A stretch of DNA of 64,000 bases from contig JAEMWC010000365.1 of NCBI GenBank assembly GCA_016490735.1, forward strand, positions 83,501 to 147,500, given 5' to 3'. The notes below the pieces were generated by a model, which ran no database searches, was not told the DNA's origin, and saw only the letters and a program-made list of their open reading frames with translations. Numbering within the stretch: the first letter of the stretch is position 1; the number at the start of each line of letters is the position of its first letter. The DNA is from Pachyseris speciosa. Its lineage: Eukaryota; Cnidaria; Anthozoa; Scleractinia; Pachyseridae. Positions 33,001 through 44,509 of this stretch are shown in pieces. The translations under genes and the position numbers were made by a program.

Positions 33001-34728
33001 ACTATGAGCATCAAGTATGACTGTCATTGTCATTGCCATTGCCATTGCCATTGCCATGGTCTCATTGTCATTGTTTCATTGTCATTGTCATTGTCAATGT
33101 TTCATTGTTGTTGTCATTGTCAATGTTTCATTGTTATTGTCATTGTCATTGTTATTGTTGTTGTCATTGTCATTGCTGTTGTTATTGTTATTGTTGTTGT
33201 GATTGTCATTGTCATTGTTATTGTTGTTGTCATTGTTGTTGCCATTGTTGTTGTCATTGTCATTGTTGTTGTTATTGTTATTGTTGTTGTGATTGTCATT
33301 GTCATTGTTATTATCTTTATTTATCACCTCAATCACCGATAACTATAGATGAAAAAGAAGCACATGCTAGGGAAAATGAAGAGGTCCTTTCAATTGTTTT
33401 TCATTGCTGATGAAGCAGAAGAAGACTAGCACCGCTGGCGCAGGCAATGCAAAATGGATTTTTGATAAAAGAAACAAAATTTTTCGATTCGAGTGACAAA
33501 AAATAACGAGCAAAGTCTAATCCGAGTTCTAGCTACATCATACATCAATATTGGCCTAAAAAAAGTTAGTCTTATTCTGAACTGTAAAATTTTCGGACGC
33601 CTAAAAATTTCGGACGGTTCATTTTTCGGACACTTTTTTTCCCGAAATTAAAATCGTCCGAACTGAATTTTTGGAAAGTAATGTACTCAATTTAATGATC
33701 TGGTTTATTTCCTTTACCGTCTTTCGCAAAGGCCATGTTTCTGTCCCTCCGATGGACACCAACCCGTACTAAGCCTTGTGGGTAATTTTCGATACTATCA
33801 TATTAATCAACCAAGAATGCGTTGCTGACTGAATATTTTATTTGTTTCAGGTGTTTTCCTTCTTCTAACACCAGCTTATATCATTGGACATCAACGGGCA
33901 TTCGCGGGGAAAAGTATTGGCCCTGCCATCTTTTGCTACGTTATAGCAAATCAATTCCTTGTGTTCACCTTCGGGATTGTCTCACTGTACACTGTTACTC
34001 TGTTAGCAGTAGAGCGTTGGTTTGCTGTCTTCCGTCCTTTTGGTTACAGAACAATATTTAGACAAAAAAGAGTGCGAAAGTATCTGATTACCGTTTGGCT
34101 GGGCTCATTTGCTGCCAACAGTACTCATATTATAGAAACAAAGTACCTCTTTCACGGAGATAGTGTGCCTCAACGTTGCGTCTTCAATGGAATCGCTGGT
34201 AACGAAGCAAGAGTCGTGATCGGCATTTTTGAGATCTGTATCAAATTTATCGTGCCTGTAGTTATAATGTTAGTAACGTTTACCCAACTTTATCAATTTA
34301 CGAAAGATTCATCTGGGCTTACAGCAACTCGTCGAAGTCAAGTCGTCGTTACTCGAGTGATACACATGGCTGCCATAACATCAGTAGTGATGGTGATTTG
34401 TTGGTTTCCTAACCAGCTCTTCTATTTACTTTTCAAACTCAACGTTGTGGAATTGAACAATACTTGGCACCGAGCTACTGTTATTTTATGCATGTGCAAC
34501 TCCTGTTTAAATCCCTGTATTTTTCTCTTAAGTAACAGGGTTTATAGAACGAAAGCAAAGGAACTGTTTTTAAGTTGCAGCAGGCCGGTGAAACACCCCA
34601 ACCATGTATTGAGAGAAACAAGAGATTTGCCTCCTCAGGTAGTGGTGTGTGTCAAATTCATCAAGGCTCACTCATTGGAAGAAGCCAGAGTGGAGATAAG
34701 CGAACTAACGACTCAAATTTCTGCGTAA
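27403..34728 (+). CDS. Class A (rhodopsin-family) GPCR 1, two exons, 348 aa
   Basis: Seven-helix plasma-membrane receptor. Exon 1 is 27403-27571 and exon 2 is 33851-34728, joined in phase 1 (G|GT) across a 6.3 kb GT-AG intron. Hallmarks: GN at 23-24 in TM1, LACTD with Asp53 in TM2, Cys85 and ERW (111-113, the DRY position) in TM3, Trp139 in TM4, Cys166 in the second extracellular loop, Pro192 in TM5, CWFPNQ from 240 in TM6, and NPCIF at 277-281, a variant of NPxxY, in TM7. The N-terminus before TM1 is very short, and the frame stays open back to a splice acceptor at 27390, so an upstream coding exon is possible. Ligand unknown. The intron position is shared with receptors 2 and 3. The ERW and NPCIF variants could affect coupling; that is inference. 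Confidence 0.88.
28032..28120. repeat. TTCGGACG-rich terminus, left
   Basis: GTACATTTCTTACC followed by several TTTCGGACG / TTCGGA motifs. An inverted match occurs at 33585-33700, inside the same intron. Confidence 0.4.
28804..29219. mobile_element. MITE with GATCGCAGA repeats, TTAA target
   Basis: The left end AGGCTGGTTTCCATATGATC and the inverted right end GCCTGGTTTCCATATGATCG form about 33-base terminal inverted repeats, flanked by TTAA on both sides (28800-28803 and 29220-29223). The interior is dominated by GATCGTCTGCGATC / GATCGCAGACGATC motifs. No transposase. It lies in the intron of receptor 1. Confidence 0.85.
29343..29393. repeat. AAT microsatellite
   Basis: Run of AAT triplets within the Penelope 3' region, next to GTTTCGACAACCTGAGCGGA. 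Confidence 0.95.
29856..30289 (-). mobile_element. tRNA-like SINE insertion with duplicated tail and hairpin
   Basis: Flanked by a 12-base target duplication GGTTCTAAGTTA (29844-29855 and 30290-30301). The tRNA-like head lies on the minus strand at about 30045-29978 (TAGCTCAGTTGGTTAGAGC; B box GGGTTCAAACCC). A segment of about 115 bases (29862-29976) is repeated at 30108-30223. The last 66 bases are the inverted complement of 30150-30215, making a hairpin. The anticodon stem does not pair well, so I do not call it a functional tRNA. Confidence 0.8.
31206..31472 (+). mobile_element. tRNA-Leu-like SINE
   Basis: The head GGCAGGAGTGGCCGAGCGGT and B box GGGTTCAAACCCCG resemble a leucine tRNA. The body contains GGGCAGTCCCTGGTTCAACT and CTCCGGCCAGTTGGGATTCT, and the end is AT-rich. 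The whole unit lies between two exact copies of an 82-base stretch (31124-31205 and 31473-31554). Confidence 0.8.
31617..31795. mobile_element. Short MITE with TATA target duplication
   Basis: The ends GACCTTTTTCATAATGGCG and (inverted) GACCCTTTTCATAATGGCG match, and the similarity continues inward as a long hairpin. TATA flanks both sides (31613-31616, 31796-31799). The left Penelope arm has the same site unoccupied (AGCCTATAACATCACGG on its strand). Confidence 0.88.
32271..32720. mobile_element. MITE with CAGGG...CCCTG ends
   Basis: The left end CAGGGTCACCCAACGA and inverted right end CAGGGGCACCCAGCGA form a short terminal repeat, flanked by TTTTCA on both sides. CAGGG termini are typical of hAT elements, although hAT target sites are normally 8 bases. 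The related repeat at 8401-8658 lacks this insert. Confidence 0.65.
32796..32944. repeat. About 149-base palindrome
   Basis: Arms of about 60 bases: AGCGTTGTCTATACTCTTAT at the left, and ATAAGAGTATAGACAACGCT at the right, with ACAGTGGTCAAAATTT facing ACATTTTGACCATTGT near the loop. Confidence 0.85.
33017..33326. repeat. CATTGT / TTGTTG hexanucleotide-type repeat
   Basis: About 310 bases of TGTCAT, TGCCAT and TTGTTG variants. The long open frames on both strands here are products of the repeat. Confidence 0.95.
33585..33700. repeat. TTCGGACG-rich terminus, right
   Basis: TTTTCGGACGCCTAAAAATT, then TTTCGGACGG and CCGAACTGAATTTTTGGAAA, ending AATGTACTC. In inverted orientation it matches the left patch at 28032-28120. 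Confidence 0.4.
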
Positions 34729-35324
34729 CCCACGCACAGTCATGAACTCATGACGGAGCGAAGAGCGTCGCTCAAGTTGACGATATGTAAATATTGGAAT
34801 TTCAACTGGTTGTTTTGACCGTTATAGTGCCTACTGTGGATATTTATCGTTCTAGAAATATAGCTAGATAAGCTTTGAATCCACAGTTAAGTAGCATCTG
34901 TCGTAACAAAACCTATTAGTCGGGCATTAGGCTGTCTGGAAGCCAAAAAGTATCCTTAATCTTTTTTTTTTTTTTACTTGTAGAGAATTTAAACTTCTTA
35001 ACTTTGTATTTTATTTTGGCGTTGTTCGCTCAATCCACACATAGCGTTCATATCCTACATTTAAAATCACTTGCTTTCTTTTATTTGTTTCTATTGTACA
35101 AGCTTTGAATTCGGCACACATATGTATCATGCACCAGTTATATTCTAAAATCAAACCAGCAGTATAATAAAGAAGACTCTATTGATTTATAACGAAATGG
35201 TTGTAAGAAGAAGAAGTACCTTCAAAAGACACGCTTTTTCTGAGTATTTTATCTTTTAATGTTTGAAAAGCAACCCTTTCCTCAATTAAACTGCGCCCAG
35301 TGTCATCTGATTTGTCTATTTTGT
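34729..35324. other. 3' flank of receptor 1, partly duplicated elsewhere
   Basis: An AATAAA signal lies at 35166-35171, about 440 bases after the stop. The stretch 35060-35324 (GTACAAGCTTTGAATTC, ATCATGCACCAGTTAT, AAATCAAACCAGCAGTA) is similar to 51360-51565 next to receptor 3. Confidence 0.5.
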
Positions 35325-35500
35325 CAGTGACGAGTCTGAATGGTCAAGACGGAATCGTCTTCTCTGTTGCGGATAATGTTGATCAGCCTGGAAGGTATCG
35401 CTCGAAAGAGAGCAGTTCTTTCTCACAGCGAGTTTTTTTTTTTTTTTTTCATATCGGTAGGTGTCATTTTGCACTTACTTTGAGATTTCTTTAATACTCG
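35325..35500 (+). pseudogene. Degenerate copy of an unidentified coding-like segment
   Basis: ACGAGTCTGAATGGTCAAGA through CGGTAGGTGTCATTTTGCA is similar to 60135-60290, where the frame is open longer. Here a T19 run breaks it. The shared peptide begins TSLN.QD and includes YRSK. Identity unknown. Confidence 0.35.
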
Positions 35501-36017
35501 AAATAAATAAAAACAAGCGAAGAAATTATCTTCGGTTGGCCACTATAGGGGTAACTTAAGGTAAAGTAACATTTAAAGTGATACACTCAGCGAGAGCACT
35601 CAGACATTAACAAAAGCAGAAACAAGAAATAGAAATTAAAAGAACATTAATATTCTTCTCTCTTTTGTCTTTGTTAAACGCAACTGAATAATTTGCTCCA
35701 ATTTTTTTTATTTTTTATTTTGTGTGCAAGTCTTTAAATACATTTCTTGTTGGAGGCCATTCTTTGTATACCGTAAAATTCAATGTATTAATACTCGTTA
35801 CCAACTGAGATAAATATACCTGGAGCTGCTCGCTACGATAACAAATTAAAAGGCTTTGAAATCATGGTATTCGAAATGAATATATGTATTCGATCTCATT
35901 GAATACGTTCCTTTTTTTCCCTATTCCAAGCCGTAGAATAAGTTTTTTTCTTCTCTGTCCTAAACCTAGCGGAGAAATTTTGTATCAGCTAAAACGGCGC
36001 AGTCATGAAAGAGAAGA
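35501..36017. other. Gap between two convergent receptor genes
   Basis: AT-rich. TTTTATTTTTTATT near 35705 could supply AATAAA signals for receptor 2 on the minus strand, about 300 bases past its stop. Nothing else seen. Confidence 0.4.
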
Positions 36018-38999
36018 TCAACGTTCATTAGCTGTTTTCACCACTATGGCTCTTCCTCCACTCGTTTTTGCCAACTTGTGATCGGCGTATCCAAGAGTTA
36101 CTCCACAGGGCCACATCTGTATCTGATTTCTTTTCCAGAAGCACAAAATCTCTTTAAAGTCGTTTCGATATTTCTTGTTGGTTGCTCCATAAATCCACGG
36201 GTTCATGCACGAATTGAACGTGCTTAAAACGACTGTCACATGATGCATGGGTGTGTCCAGACTGGTGACGTCAAACTTTGACAAAAGGAAGTAACATTGA
36301 TTGGGAAGCCAGCAAATCCCGAGGAACAACGCGGTAAAGGCACACATGCGCAATGGAGTTATCAGTGGTCTGGCACGGTACGTCCGAGGGGTACGAAACG
36401 TTGACTCCTTCAAAATCCACCAAAGATGCAGGAACGTTCCCCATGCTATTGCCAGGGGAATAAAAAACGTGATAGTAACGTGCACGACGACGTAAACTTG
36501 AGCAGTCAGCTTCCCTTTCATTAGAGATACTCGCTTACATGAAGTGATCTGAGAAGGAAAGCAATGAATGAGAAACCCTGAGCTGTCTTATCTAGCATTA
36601 TCAACTAAAATGATTCTTACTAGAATCTTAGCTTGAAAATGTGCCTGCAGTAAAATACTTGCTCCTCGGCCATCTTTTGCCGTTCAAAAGGTAAACCAGC
36701 TTTTATAAAGACTAAGAGTGAAACCATTGTTGTTGTTGTTGTTGGTTATATTTTCATTTTGTACTTCTCCTCCGCCCCCTCTCCTCGCTCTCTGTATTTT
36801 CACTTTCCTTTCCCTGCTGTGGTGTGATTTTACGATAGCGTTCTGGCCTTATTCCGGTCAAATGGCTGCAATTTTCAGTGGGCAGATTTTCAGGAATTAA
36901 GTTAGATATATGAGGCGCACATTGTTCCAGTGCATCTTTACCGCGCACGCTATTCGTGTCACAATGCCAAGCCACATCATACCTCGAGCGCTCACACTGA
37001 GAAACAAAGGCAGCATCGTTCACTTTTTTGGTGCCGGACCAGGATACGATGTAGCAATTACGTCTCAATCGAATGATCGAGAGTTTTGACCAGCCTCTAC
37101 CCCATAGATTCGTGACATTTCATATCATTACCAAATAAGGAGATGAACACGTGCCAGCCGTATCGACAAGACCAAAGTAGCGAGTTTCGAGAGCAGGTTT
37201 CGAGAGTTTATTGTGAGTCTTAGCGAGTTGTCTAGCTGTGAACAAACGGATTAACCTAGAAGAAGCTGTGAAATGAGTATACCTTTTGGAAAACGGCTCA
37301 TTGTGGTTGTAAACAAAATAGCGGCCGCTTCTTTGCGTTTTCGAAGTGTCTGCGAGGATGATTTAGATTACTTACTTGTTTAGTCTGGAATAACTAGTAG
37401 ATGTTTTATTAAAACAACCAGATTATTCGTTGTGGATTTCTATGCTTGATAGTGTTTTTGCTAATGTTTTCCCACGCCTGACAAGAGAATGCTGTACATT
37501 TTTCTCACTTACCGTTTCTTTTACAACCGGACGCACCTCGAAGAGCGCCCGCGAATTCATTGCACAGCAGATCACTACAATCACCATAATATGGCGAATG
37601 ACTTTCATCTTCTTGAAGGATGTTTTGTATCGAAAAGGACGATAGATGGCAAACCAGCGGTCGACTGCTAAGCACATCACCAAGGCAACGGATATCTTGC
37701 CAAATGCAAACAGAAAGTAGTGCGAACTGACCAAGCGACAAAACAACTCCCCTTGGATGCCACTTGGGATGGGAAAATTGTTTTCACCAATGATAAAAGA
37801 GGGAGTTACTATCAACCAAATACCTGTGAATAAAGTAAAACGCTTTTAGTACTTAGACTTCAAAGCGAAAAATAACACACGGAGCGTGAGTTTTAATTAT
37901 TCGTAAATAATACATATGCAAGTTATTGAGGGCTTTGGGTAAGATTTCCACCTATCCCCATATACTGTGTATCAGTTAACGTCGTGTATTTATTTCCGAC
38001 TATTCACGCTCGTTATTTGGGAGTGCGAAATGGCATGAGCGCGACGCATGTGTTATTTATGTGTGGAGCTGAGAGAAAACGTTTCCACAAGTCGTTTAGT
38101 GTGGCCTCAAAAACTTTATTTAAACGTGGAATTTAGAGAATGAAAAACGCATCTGTTCTCTGTCTACCTTGGAATATCCGCATCCTGCTTAAGGAAAAAG
38201 GTTTTGCGCTTGTGGACGGATTTAATGATTCCATGTGCGTTTGAAGCATAATATATAGGGAACGTACAAATGAAATGTCTTCTACAAAAACAATCGGTTT
38301 AGCAGGAAGAACCTTTTGTTTAACACTATTTTTTCGTGTGTGCGACTAAATATTTGTTAACTCCTCCGACAAGTCTGCTTGTCCAAAGAGAAGCACATCA
38401 CTTAACGTTTTAACAATACCAAGGAAAATTCAAGAGATACGCACACATTTTGAAAAATGTTGGCCTTCATCCTTGCTTCGCTTATGGTTTGGGGCTTGAG
38501 AAGATTTTAGAAGATTTTTCATTTCCTTTTCAAATTATATAACCCACAAAGCACCTAAATAAATGCGATAATATATACGCATGGAAGTGTCAATGGCATA
38601 GAGTTATACTCACTGGTTGAAGTGGTGGTTTAAAAGACCCGTTGCAATTAAGACAATAGTGTTTTCTACTCTAATATAGACTGGTGCCATAATTTTGTAT
38701 GGGCTATGTTTATGCAAAAACCTTTCCCACTTTGCTCTATCATAAAATTTACAAAGTAGTAACATACCAGTTAAGTTATCGACGATTGCGAGGGCAAGAA
38801 TCAACAAATTGTACGAGTTCTTCAAGTGGTTTCGACGCTTTAAGATGACGGCACACACCAGGCTATTGCCAAGCAGAGAAAGGAGGGCAATTATTCCGAA
38901 TGTGATCCTCAACGTCAGACTTGACTTGTGGACGGAACCAGGGTCTTGTGTAGGAGTAGCGTCAGAGCTGTTGACTGTTTGTAAAGGACGGAAGATCAT
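36018..38999 (-). CDS. Class A GPCR 2, three exons, 357 aa
   Basis: Rhodopsin-family receptor of the same family as receptor 1. Exons are 38999-38768, 37823-37513 and 36548-36018 (stop at 36018), 1074 bases in all with GT-AG borders and matching phases. An in-frame TAG just upstream supports the ATG at 38999. Features: NSS sequon at 10-12, GN in TM1, ALAIVD with Asp74 in TM2, Cys106 and DRW at 132-134 in TM3, Cys185 in the second extracellular loop, CWLPNQ from 260 in TM6, and a textbook NPWIY at 297-301 in TM7. Intron 1 has the same place and phase as in receptor 1; intron 2, in loop 2, is absent from receptors 1 and 3. It is intact and tail-to-tail with receptor 1. The TM6-TM7 segment looks peptide-receptor-like, but the ligand cannot be named. 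Confidence 0.9.
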
Positions 39000-39362
39000 G
39001 GCCGCCTATGCTTGCTGTTCTGATTAAAGAAGAATCGATAGAAATGTGACTACTTTTATCAGATTAGTGACGTCTCAGTAAGAGTCTGTTCCTTCAAAAA
39101 CCCGTTTCTTGAATCACTAAAAATCAAATTGCTCCGTGGGAGTAATCTTCTTTCTTTCACATGCCAAATGGAGTAAATAGCAGGAAGTTTATGAATTTTG
39201 ATTGAAACGTAGAATTTAATTGGCTTCCATGATTAGAGAACAAAACCGGAAAAATTGAAATTGACGCGTCAATATTCATTACTCGGCTGATAAAATGTAT
39301 CTGTCCAACCTTTTAACTTCCAAACCAACTAAAACATCCTTAAAGCAAATACAAAATAAATA

Positions 39363-39397
39363 ATCATCGTCATCATCATCATCATCATCATCATCAC
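39363..39397. repeat. ATC microsatellite
   Basis: About eleven ATC triplets immediately before a retrotransposon fragment. Confidence 0.95.
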
Positions 39398-39404
39398 AGG
39401 AAAG

Positions 39405-40248
39405 GATGCTGAAAGCTGTGTTCAAGGAGGAAGTTCTTAACGTGAAGAACTTAGACATGGACAAGACCTCTTGAACGAGCGTACCCAAAAGTACTCCGAT
39501 AAACAACTCCATGGGCAATTTGTAAGAAACACAGATGAAATCAGGGATCCAAATTCTTTGGAATGGCTGAGAAGAGGAAGGCTAAAGAGAGACACTGAAG
39601 GATTCTTGATGGCAGCTCAAGACCAGGCATTACGCACAAATAGTATAAAGACGGTAATCGACAAGCAGAATATTTCTCCGTTATGCAGATTGTGTGGTGA
39701 AAGAGCGGAAACGGTAAGCCATATTGTAGCATAGTGTACTGCGCTTGCTCAAAGGTAATATAAGATGTGGAGACTAAGTTGCACAGGTACTCCATTGGGA
39801 CATCAGTAAGAAGTGTGGTTTTGAGGCAACAGAAAACTGGTATGATCACAAGCCTGATCCCGTCTGTGACTCTGAAAAGTACAAACTCTGATGGGACTTT
39901 AAAATCCAAACAGACCACCGCATAGACCACAATAAGCCTGATATTGTACTCTTGAATAAGGAAGAAAAATCTTGCGTTATTATTGACGTAGCCTGCCCCT
40001 TTGACACAAGAGTGCTTAGCAAAGAAAAAGAGAAGATCGAGAACTATCACGATTTGAAGCAGAGAATTAAGCGGATATGGAACTGTCGATCGGTCCATGT
40101 CATCCCAATAGTTATTGGTGCGTTAGGGACAATCTCAAGGGGATTTGGAAACTGGCTAAACCCTACTGGGAATGTCCTACCACATGGAACTCCTGCAGCG
40201 GGTGTCCTTACTGGGAACAGGGAAAACCATGCGAAAAGTGCTGGACAC
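39405..40248 (+). pseudogene. Non-LTR retrotransposon C-terminal fragment, R2-type endonuclease
   Basis: One frame (39471-39734) carries NERTQKYSDKQLHGQF and the zinc knuckle CRLCGERAETVSHIV. A second frame (39952-40287) continues with the endonuclease-like region: NKPDIVLLNKEEKSCVIIDV, then VIGALGTISRGF. The knuckle followed by KPD...IDV is the layout of the restriction-like endonuclease of R2-type LINEs. Stops and frameshifts lie between the pieces, and the reverse transcriptase is absent. This is a dead fragment, cut off by a MITE at 40253. Confidence 0.72.
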
Positions 40249-40252
40249 TTAA

Positions 40253-40630
40253 AGGGGCAGTGTCACGCTATTGTACCATCACTTTAAAACCTTAAAACTG
40301 CCAATGCATCAGTGGAAACCTTTAAATAATGGTCTAGTTTTGTTGCCAAAGACTGTAGTACTGCATTGACACTATAAACTCCTGTATTCCATCAAAGAGG
40401 ACGAGGATGGAAATGGATTGCAATTTGAAAAAACTTGCCAGTTTTTTCAAAATTTCAAGCTATTGTAAAATCATCAAAAAAATTATTATGGTTAACTCTC
40501 CCTGCTAAAATTTCATTGGAATTCATCTTGCTGATTCTGTAGGATCATTTTTTGCACGATAACAGTTAAAAGGCAGTAAGTTTGGCACAATTGAACTAAA
40601 AACAGCAAAAATCCCGGTGACAGTGCTCCT
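40253..40630. mobile_element. MITE, TTAA target
   Basis: The left end AGGGGCAGTGTCACG and inverted right end AGGAGCACTGTCACC are flanked by TTAA (40249-40252 and 40631-40634). 378 bases, non-coding. It sits between two retrotransposon remnants. Confidence 0.75.
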
Positions 40631-40636
40631 TTAAGG

Positions 40637-42012
40637 ACAGGCATATGGCATATGGCATAAGGGGTATACCCTTAAAGTGGTTCACAAATTACTTGTTTAA
40701 TAGGCAACAATATGTTTCTCTTAATAGTGTTGAGTCATCAAAACAAACGATGAAATGTGGTATACCACAGGGTAGTTCCCTTGGCCCTCTTTTATTCTTA
40801 CTCTATATAAATGACATTTCTAACTGCTCTGATAAACTGAACTTTAGGATTTTTGCTGATGACACTAATGTTTTTGCCTCATCACCTTCTATTCGCGATC
40901 TTGAAAAACTAATTAACGAAGAGCTGGCTAAAATTAAAGAATGGTGCGATCTAAACAAGCTATCTATAAATATTAAGAAAACTAATTACATGATTGTTAA
41001 ATCCCCTAACAACAAATCAGGAAACATAAATATTAAATTGCCAAATAAAGATGGAAATAGTGACGTAATAGAAAAAAGAGATCATATTAAATACTTAGGT
41101 GTCTTACTTGATGAAAAGCTTTCATGGAAGCACCACATAGCATACGTCTGCTCTAGAATTGCCCGAAATACTGGGATTTTTTAGCAAACTAAGGCATTTT
41201 ATGTCTCTAGCCCAATTAAAACAACTTTATTATAGTCTTGTCAATCCCTACATATCTTATGCTATTCTTGCATGGGGGAGTGGGTATAAAACTCAAATCA
41301 AAAAAGTACAAACAAAACAAAACACAGTAATAAGAACAATATTTTTTGCCACTACTCATGGAAAGAACACTGAAAGTGCTTTTCCCTTTATGAACCTATT
41401 AGATATCCTATCAGTTAATTCTATCTTTAAATTGCAAGCACTTAAATTTGCACATCGTTGGCATAGCAAAGCACTACCAAACATCTTTGAAAACTATTTT
41501 CAGTATGCTACTGATATTCATAGTTATAATACCAGATATGCCACTAATCAAAATTTTTATAAGCCGTGCACAAGAACCAACATTGGAAAACAATCAGTAT
41601 CTTCAATTGTAGTTGACCTTTGGCAAGATCTTCCAACTAGCTTGAAAAATCTTAACACTTTTACCTTTCCTGGCAAATTAAAAGAATTTCTTCTTAAAAC
41701 TCAATCCAGTAAGTAAAATCATGCCAACGACTGCCTATATATGCGCTTATTTTTTCGTCTTAGTTTTTAAATGTGTGTATCTGTTGTTGTTTCTGTGTTG
41801 TTCTTGTCGTATCTGCTACAATTTGTTTAATTAACTTTCCTTAGCTAGGGGCTAACTAGAAAACTTAAGTTTGCTTAGCCCCTAGACACCTTTAAATGGT
41901 AATGGTTTAGCTTTTTTCCCCCTTTTTACAGATCTAAATTCCTTTAAAAAATGTAATGCTAATTGTAAGAAAAGGTGTAAATAATAAAGATTGTTGTTGT
42001 TGTTGTTGTTGG
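40637..42012 (+). pseudogene. 5'-truncated LINE (L2/CR1-like), one frameshift
   Basis: Reverse transcriptase C-terminal half: GIPLKWFTNYLFNRQQYVS, CGIPQGSSLGPLLFLLYIND, the catalytic FADDTNVF, and IKYLGVLLDEKLSWKHHI, followed by the usual C-terminal region (LYYSLVNPYISYAILAWGSG ... SYNTRYAT ... NIGKQSVSSI). The frame is open in 40645-41184 and continues from 41159 to 41716; one extra T in a T6 run near 41180 explains the break. The 3' UTR ends in AATAAA and a TTG repeat tail (about 41991-42012). The N-terminal half and ORF1 are missing. Confidence 0.85.
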
Positions 42013-42115
42013 TTTGATGGTTATGGTATGATCAGACGGTACAGGGTATCCTAGGCCACAGACAGTGACCCGATGTTCTGTATTATATCCTTCATGAGCA
42101 GTGATTTATAGACAT

Positions 42116-42148
<33 letters not shown>

Positions 42149-43159
42149 CTACAAAACATTGATAATTGTTATATGAAACATAATAAAAAGCATGACAGGC
42201 GGGCATTGCTTAACACCTTTCTTTCTAATTCTTCTATATTTTTATTTTGCGCTAATAACAGCTTTTTATGAATTAAAGCCTTTGGCCCAGGCAATTGGTT
42301 GAAAAAAGTTTGAAGCGTATAATATCAAAAGATACAAAACACGCTGAACAGAAAAACAGTTTGTGGAGATTAAATTTAATTGCAACCTCCCGATAATGAA
42401 CGAGACATTGGACATCTGGGGACATCTGCATAATTGCTAGGAATAATAATTGGTTGGAGTAATAATTAGTTGACGGGTGATATGAGATTCCTTTGAAAGC
42501 GATTGCTAGAAATGTTTCAAAATCAGAATATCACAAGTAATTAATTTCTTTGCACTTACACATTTCTTTATAGTTACAGTTTGAAAGTCCCTTTGTTTCG
42601 AGTTCACGCTTTTAGCTGGTAAAGATGTTGATATAACATTTCAAGAGTTCCTTGAATTTCAATTACTTAATTTTTCGATGACTTAAAGTGGCTCTGAACC
42701 CCATGTACAGATTTTTTAAAAACTTTTTAGAAAGATGAATCTTCATATGCTGATTGCAATTCAATAATAAAAATGGGGGTTTTGAGTTAACGGCACATAA
42801 AGCCAAAATTTAGGGTGTTTCTAATAGGCTGTATTGTTGCTATGGTAGCCTTATAGGTAAAAAATTGATCGCAAATTGTTGAGAAATAATTGGGAAATTT
42901 TTTGATACCATGTTCAAGAAAACAACCCATAAAAATGTGGGAGTATCGATCCATTAAAGAGTTGATGTTTAAAAATAACGAAACCATTTTGAGCCATTTT
43001 GAATGTGGCGCTAAATTTCCGCGCTTACCTCAGACTAATATATATTCTAAATTAAATAACAAGAGGGATAACGAAGAGTTAAGATTCCATGAACTATTCG
43101 ATGTCATTTTTTGAAAAAAAGAGGCAAGAAAACAATCAAACATTCTTGAGTCCAAAATA
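42013..43159. other. No gene seen
   Basis: Contains an AAT microsatellite at about 42118-42146. Open frames of 66-74 codons on opposite strands overlap at 42787-43114 and are unrecognised. Confidence 0.5.
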
Positions 43160-43745
43160 CTTTCAGATAAATCCGTGAAGAAAATTTACCGACTATCAAA
43201 ACATCGCAAGGAAACAATGTACAATGGACTTGTTTCTTCTAAAATTTCTTGGAGAAAGTATAGAAATTAAACAAGTAACAAGCATATCTCGTTGTAGGCT
43301 ACAAAAATTGCTAAGCAAACTTGACATAAATGTCCGCAGAAAGACAAAAAGTATTGCCAACTTAGTAGTTTAGAGCAGTGATCAGCGGGAATTGACCGCG
43401 GTTCAAGACATTATAAGAAAACAAAGTATGTCGCTTATGTTTCTTTGAAGATTTTTGGAGAATGCAGAGAAATTAGACAAGTAAGAAACATCTTTCCTAG
43501 TAGGCTACACAAATTGCTAAGTGATATTGACATAAACACCCGTGGAAAAGACAAAGAGCAGAACGAACCTTATAGTTTACTTCAGTCGACAGGAATTGAC
43601 CGCGGGTCAAAGGCCACAAAACAACACAATACATTGCAAGAAAACAAAGTACGAAGCGTATGTTTCTTTGACGATTTTTGGAGAAGATGGAGAAATTAGA
43701 CAAGTAACAAACATATCTCGTAGTAAGCTACAAAAATGCGAAGCA
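43160..43745. repeat. Tandem repeat, about 205-225-base unit, three copies
   Basis: GAAATTAGACAAGTAACAAAC and variants occur at about 43263, 43469 and 43693, each followed by ATCT..AGTAGGCTACAAAAAT and preceded by TTTCTTTGA.GATTTTTGGAG. The copies are diverged and partial. Confidence 0.75.
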
Positions 43746-43869
43746 GTATGAGCCTGGTGGTTTATCAGGTTTATCATAGTAGTCAGTCAGCAATCACTAG
43801 GAATGCAGAGCTGCATGATAGCGCCATTTCACACAAAATCGTTACTTTGTTAAGCAGACACAAAACCGG

Positions 43870-44320
43870 CCTAAAGTGCCTTGAAGGTTTTACTGTTGCT
43901 TTCCTTGTCTACCGAAGAATGTTCTTCAATTTTAAAGATTTTCATCGGTAAAACATCATCCAGTTATAATGAAGACAGCACTTCCGAAACCATACGGGCT
44001 CAATATCCCTCGCAGACCCGTTCACGATATAACTATCAAAGCCAACCAACACATTTCGCTGTTTTTTTTTTTAACTACATTGGAACGATGTTTCTTACAG
44101 TCTCTGACTAAATAGACAAAAACCCTAATGTGCCTTGATAGTTTTACTGTTTCTTTCCAATGTCCATCGAGGTTTGAAGCTTCTTTAGTTTGAATCTCAA
44201 ACGAAAAACATCATTCAGACGAAGACAGTGCTTACGAAACCAAATCAGCTTTTCCTTCGCAGACCCGTTCGACAGCTTATACGACAGCCGATCCATTTCG
44301 CTGTTTTTGACGATGCAATC
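43870..44320. repeat. Imperfect duplication, about 255-base offset
   Basis: Segment 43870-44070 (AAGTGCCTTGA, CATCATCCAGTTATAATGAAG, CGCAGACCCGTTC, CATTTCGCTG) is matched by 44125-44310 in the same order. Confidence 0.65.
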
Positions 44321-44509
44321 GCTGATTCTTACTGGTTCAAACAACAAAACTCGAGAATTATACATACTTTAGATGGCGAAACGTCGCTGTTTACAGTATT
44401 TGGGCGAAGATTTCTGATTTTTTCAAATCAAATCAAATCAATTATAGCGTGAGGAGTGGTTTCCCTATCTCACGAGCCACGGGCTCATATATTAAACGTT
44501 TAAGCATGC

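Noticed and set aside
33017..33410. 127-codon frames rich in V/I or H/C, and N/D on the other strand
   Set aside because: Products of the CATTGT-type microsatellite.
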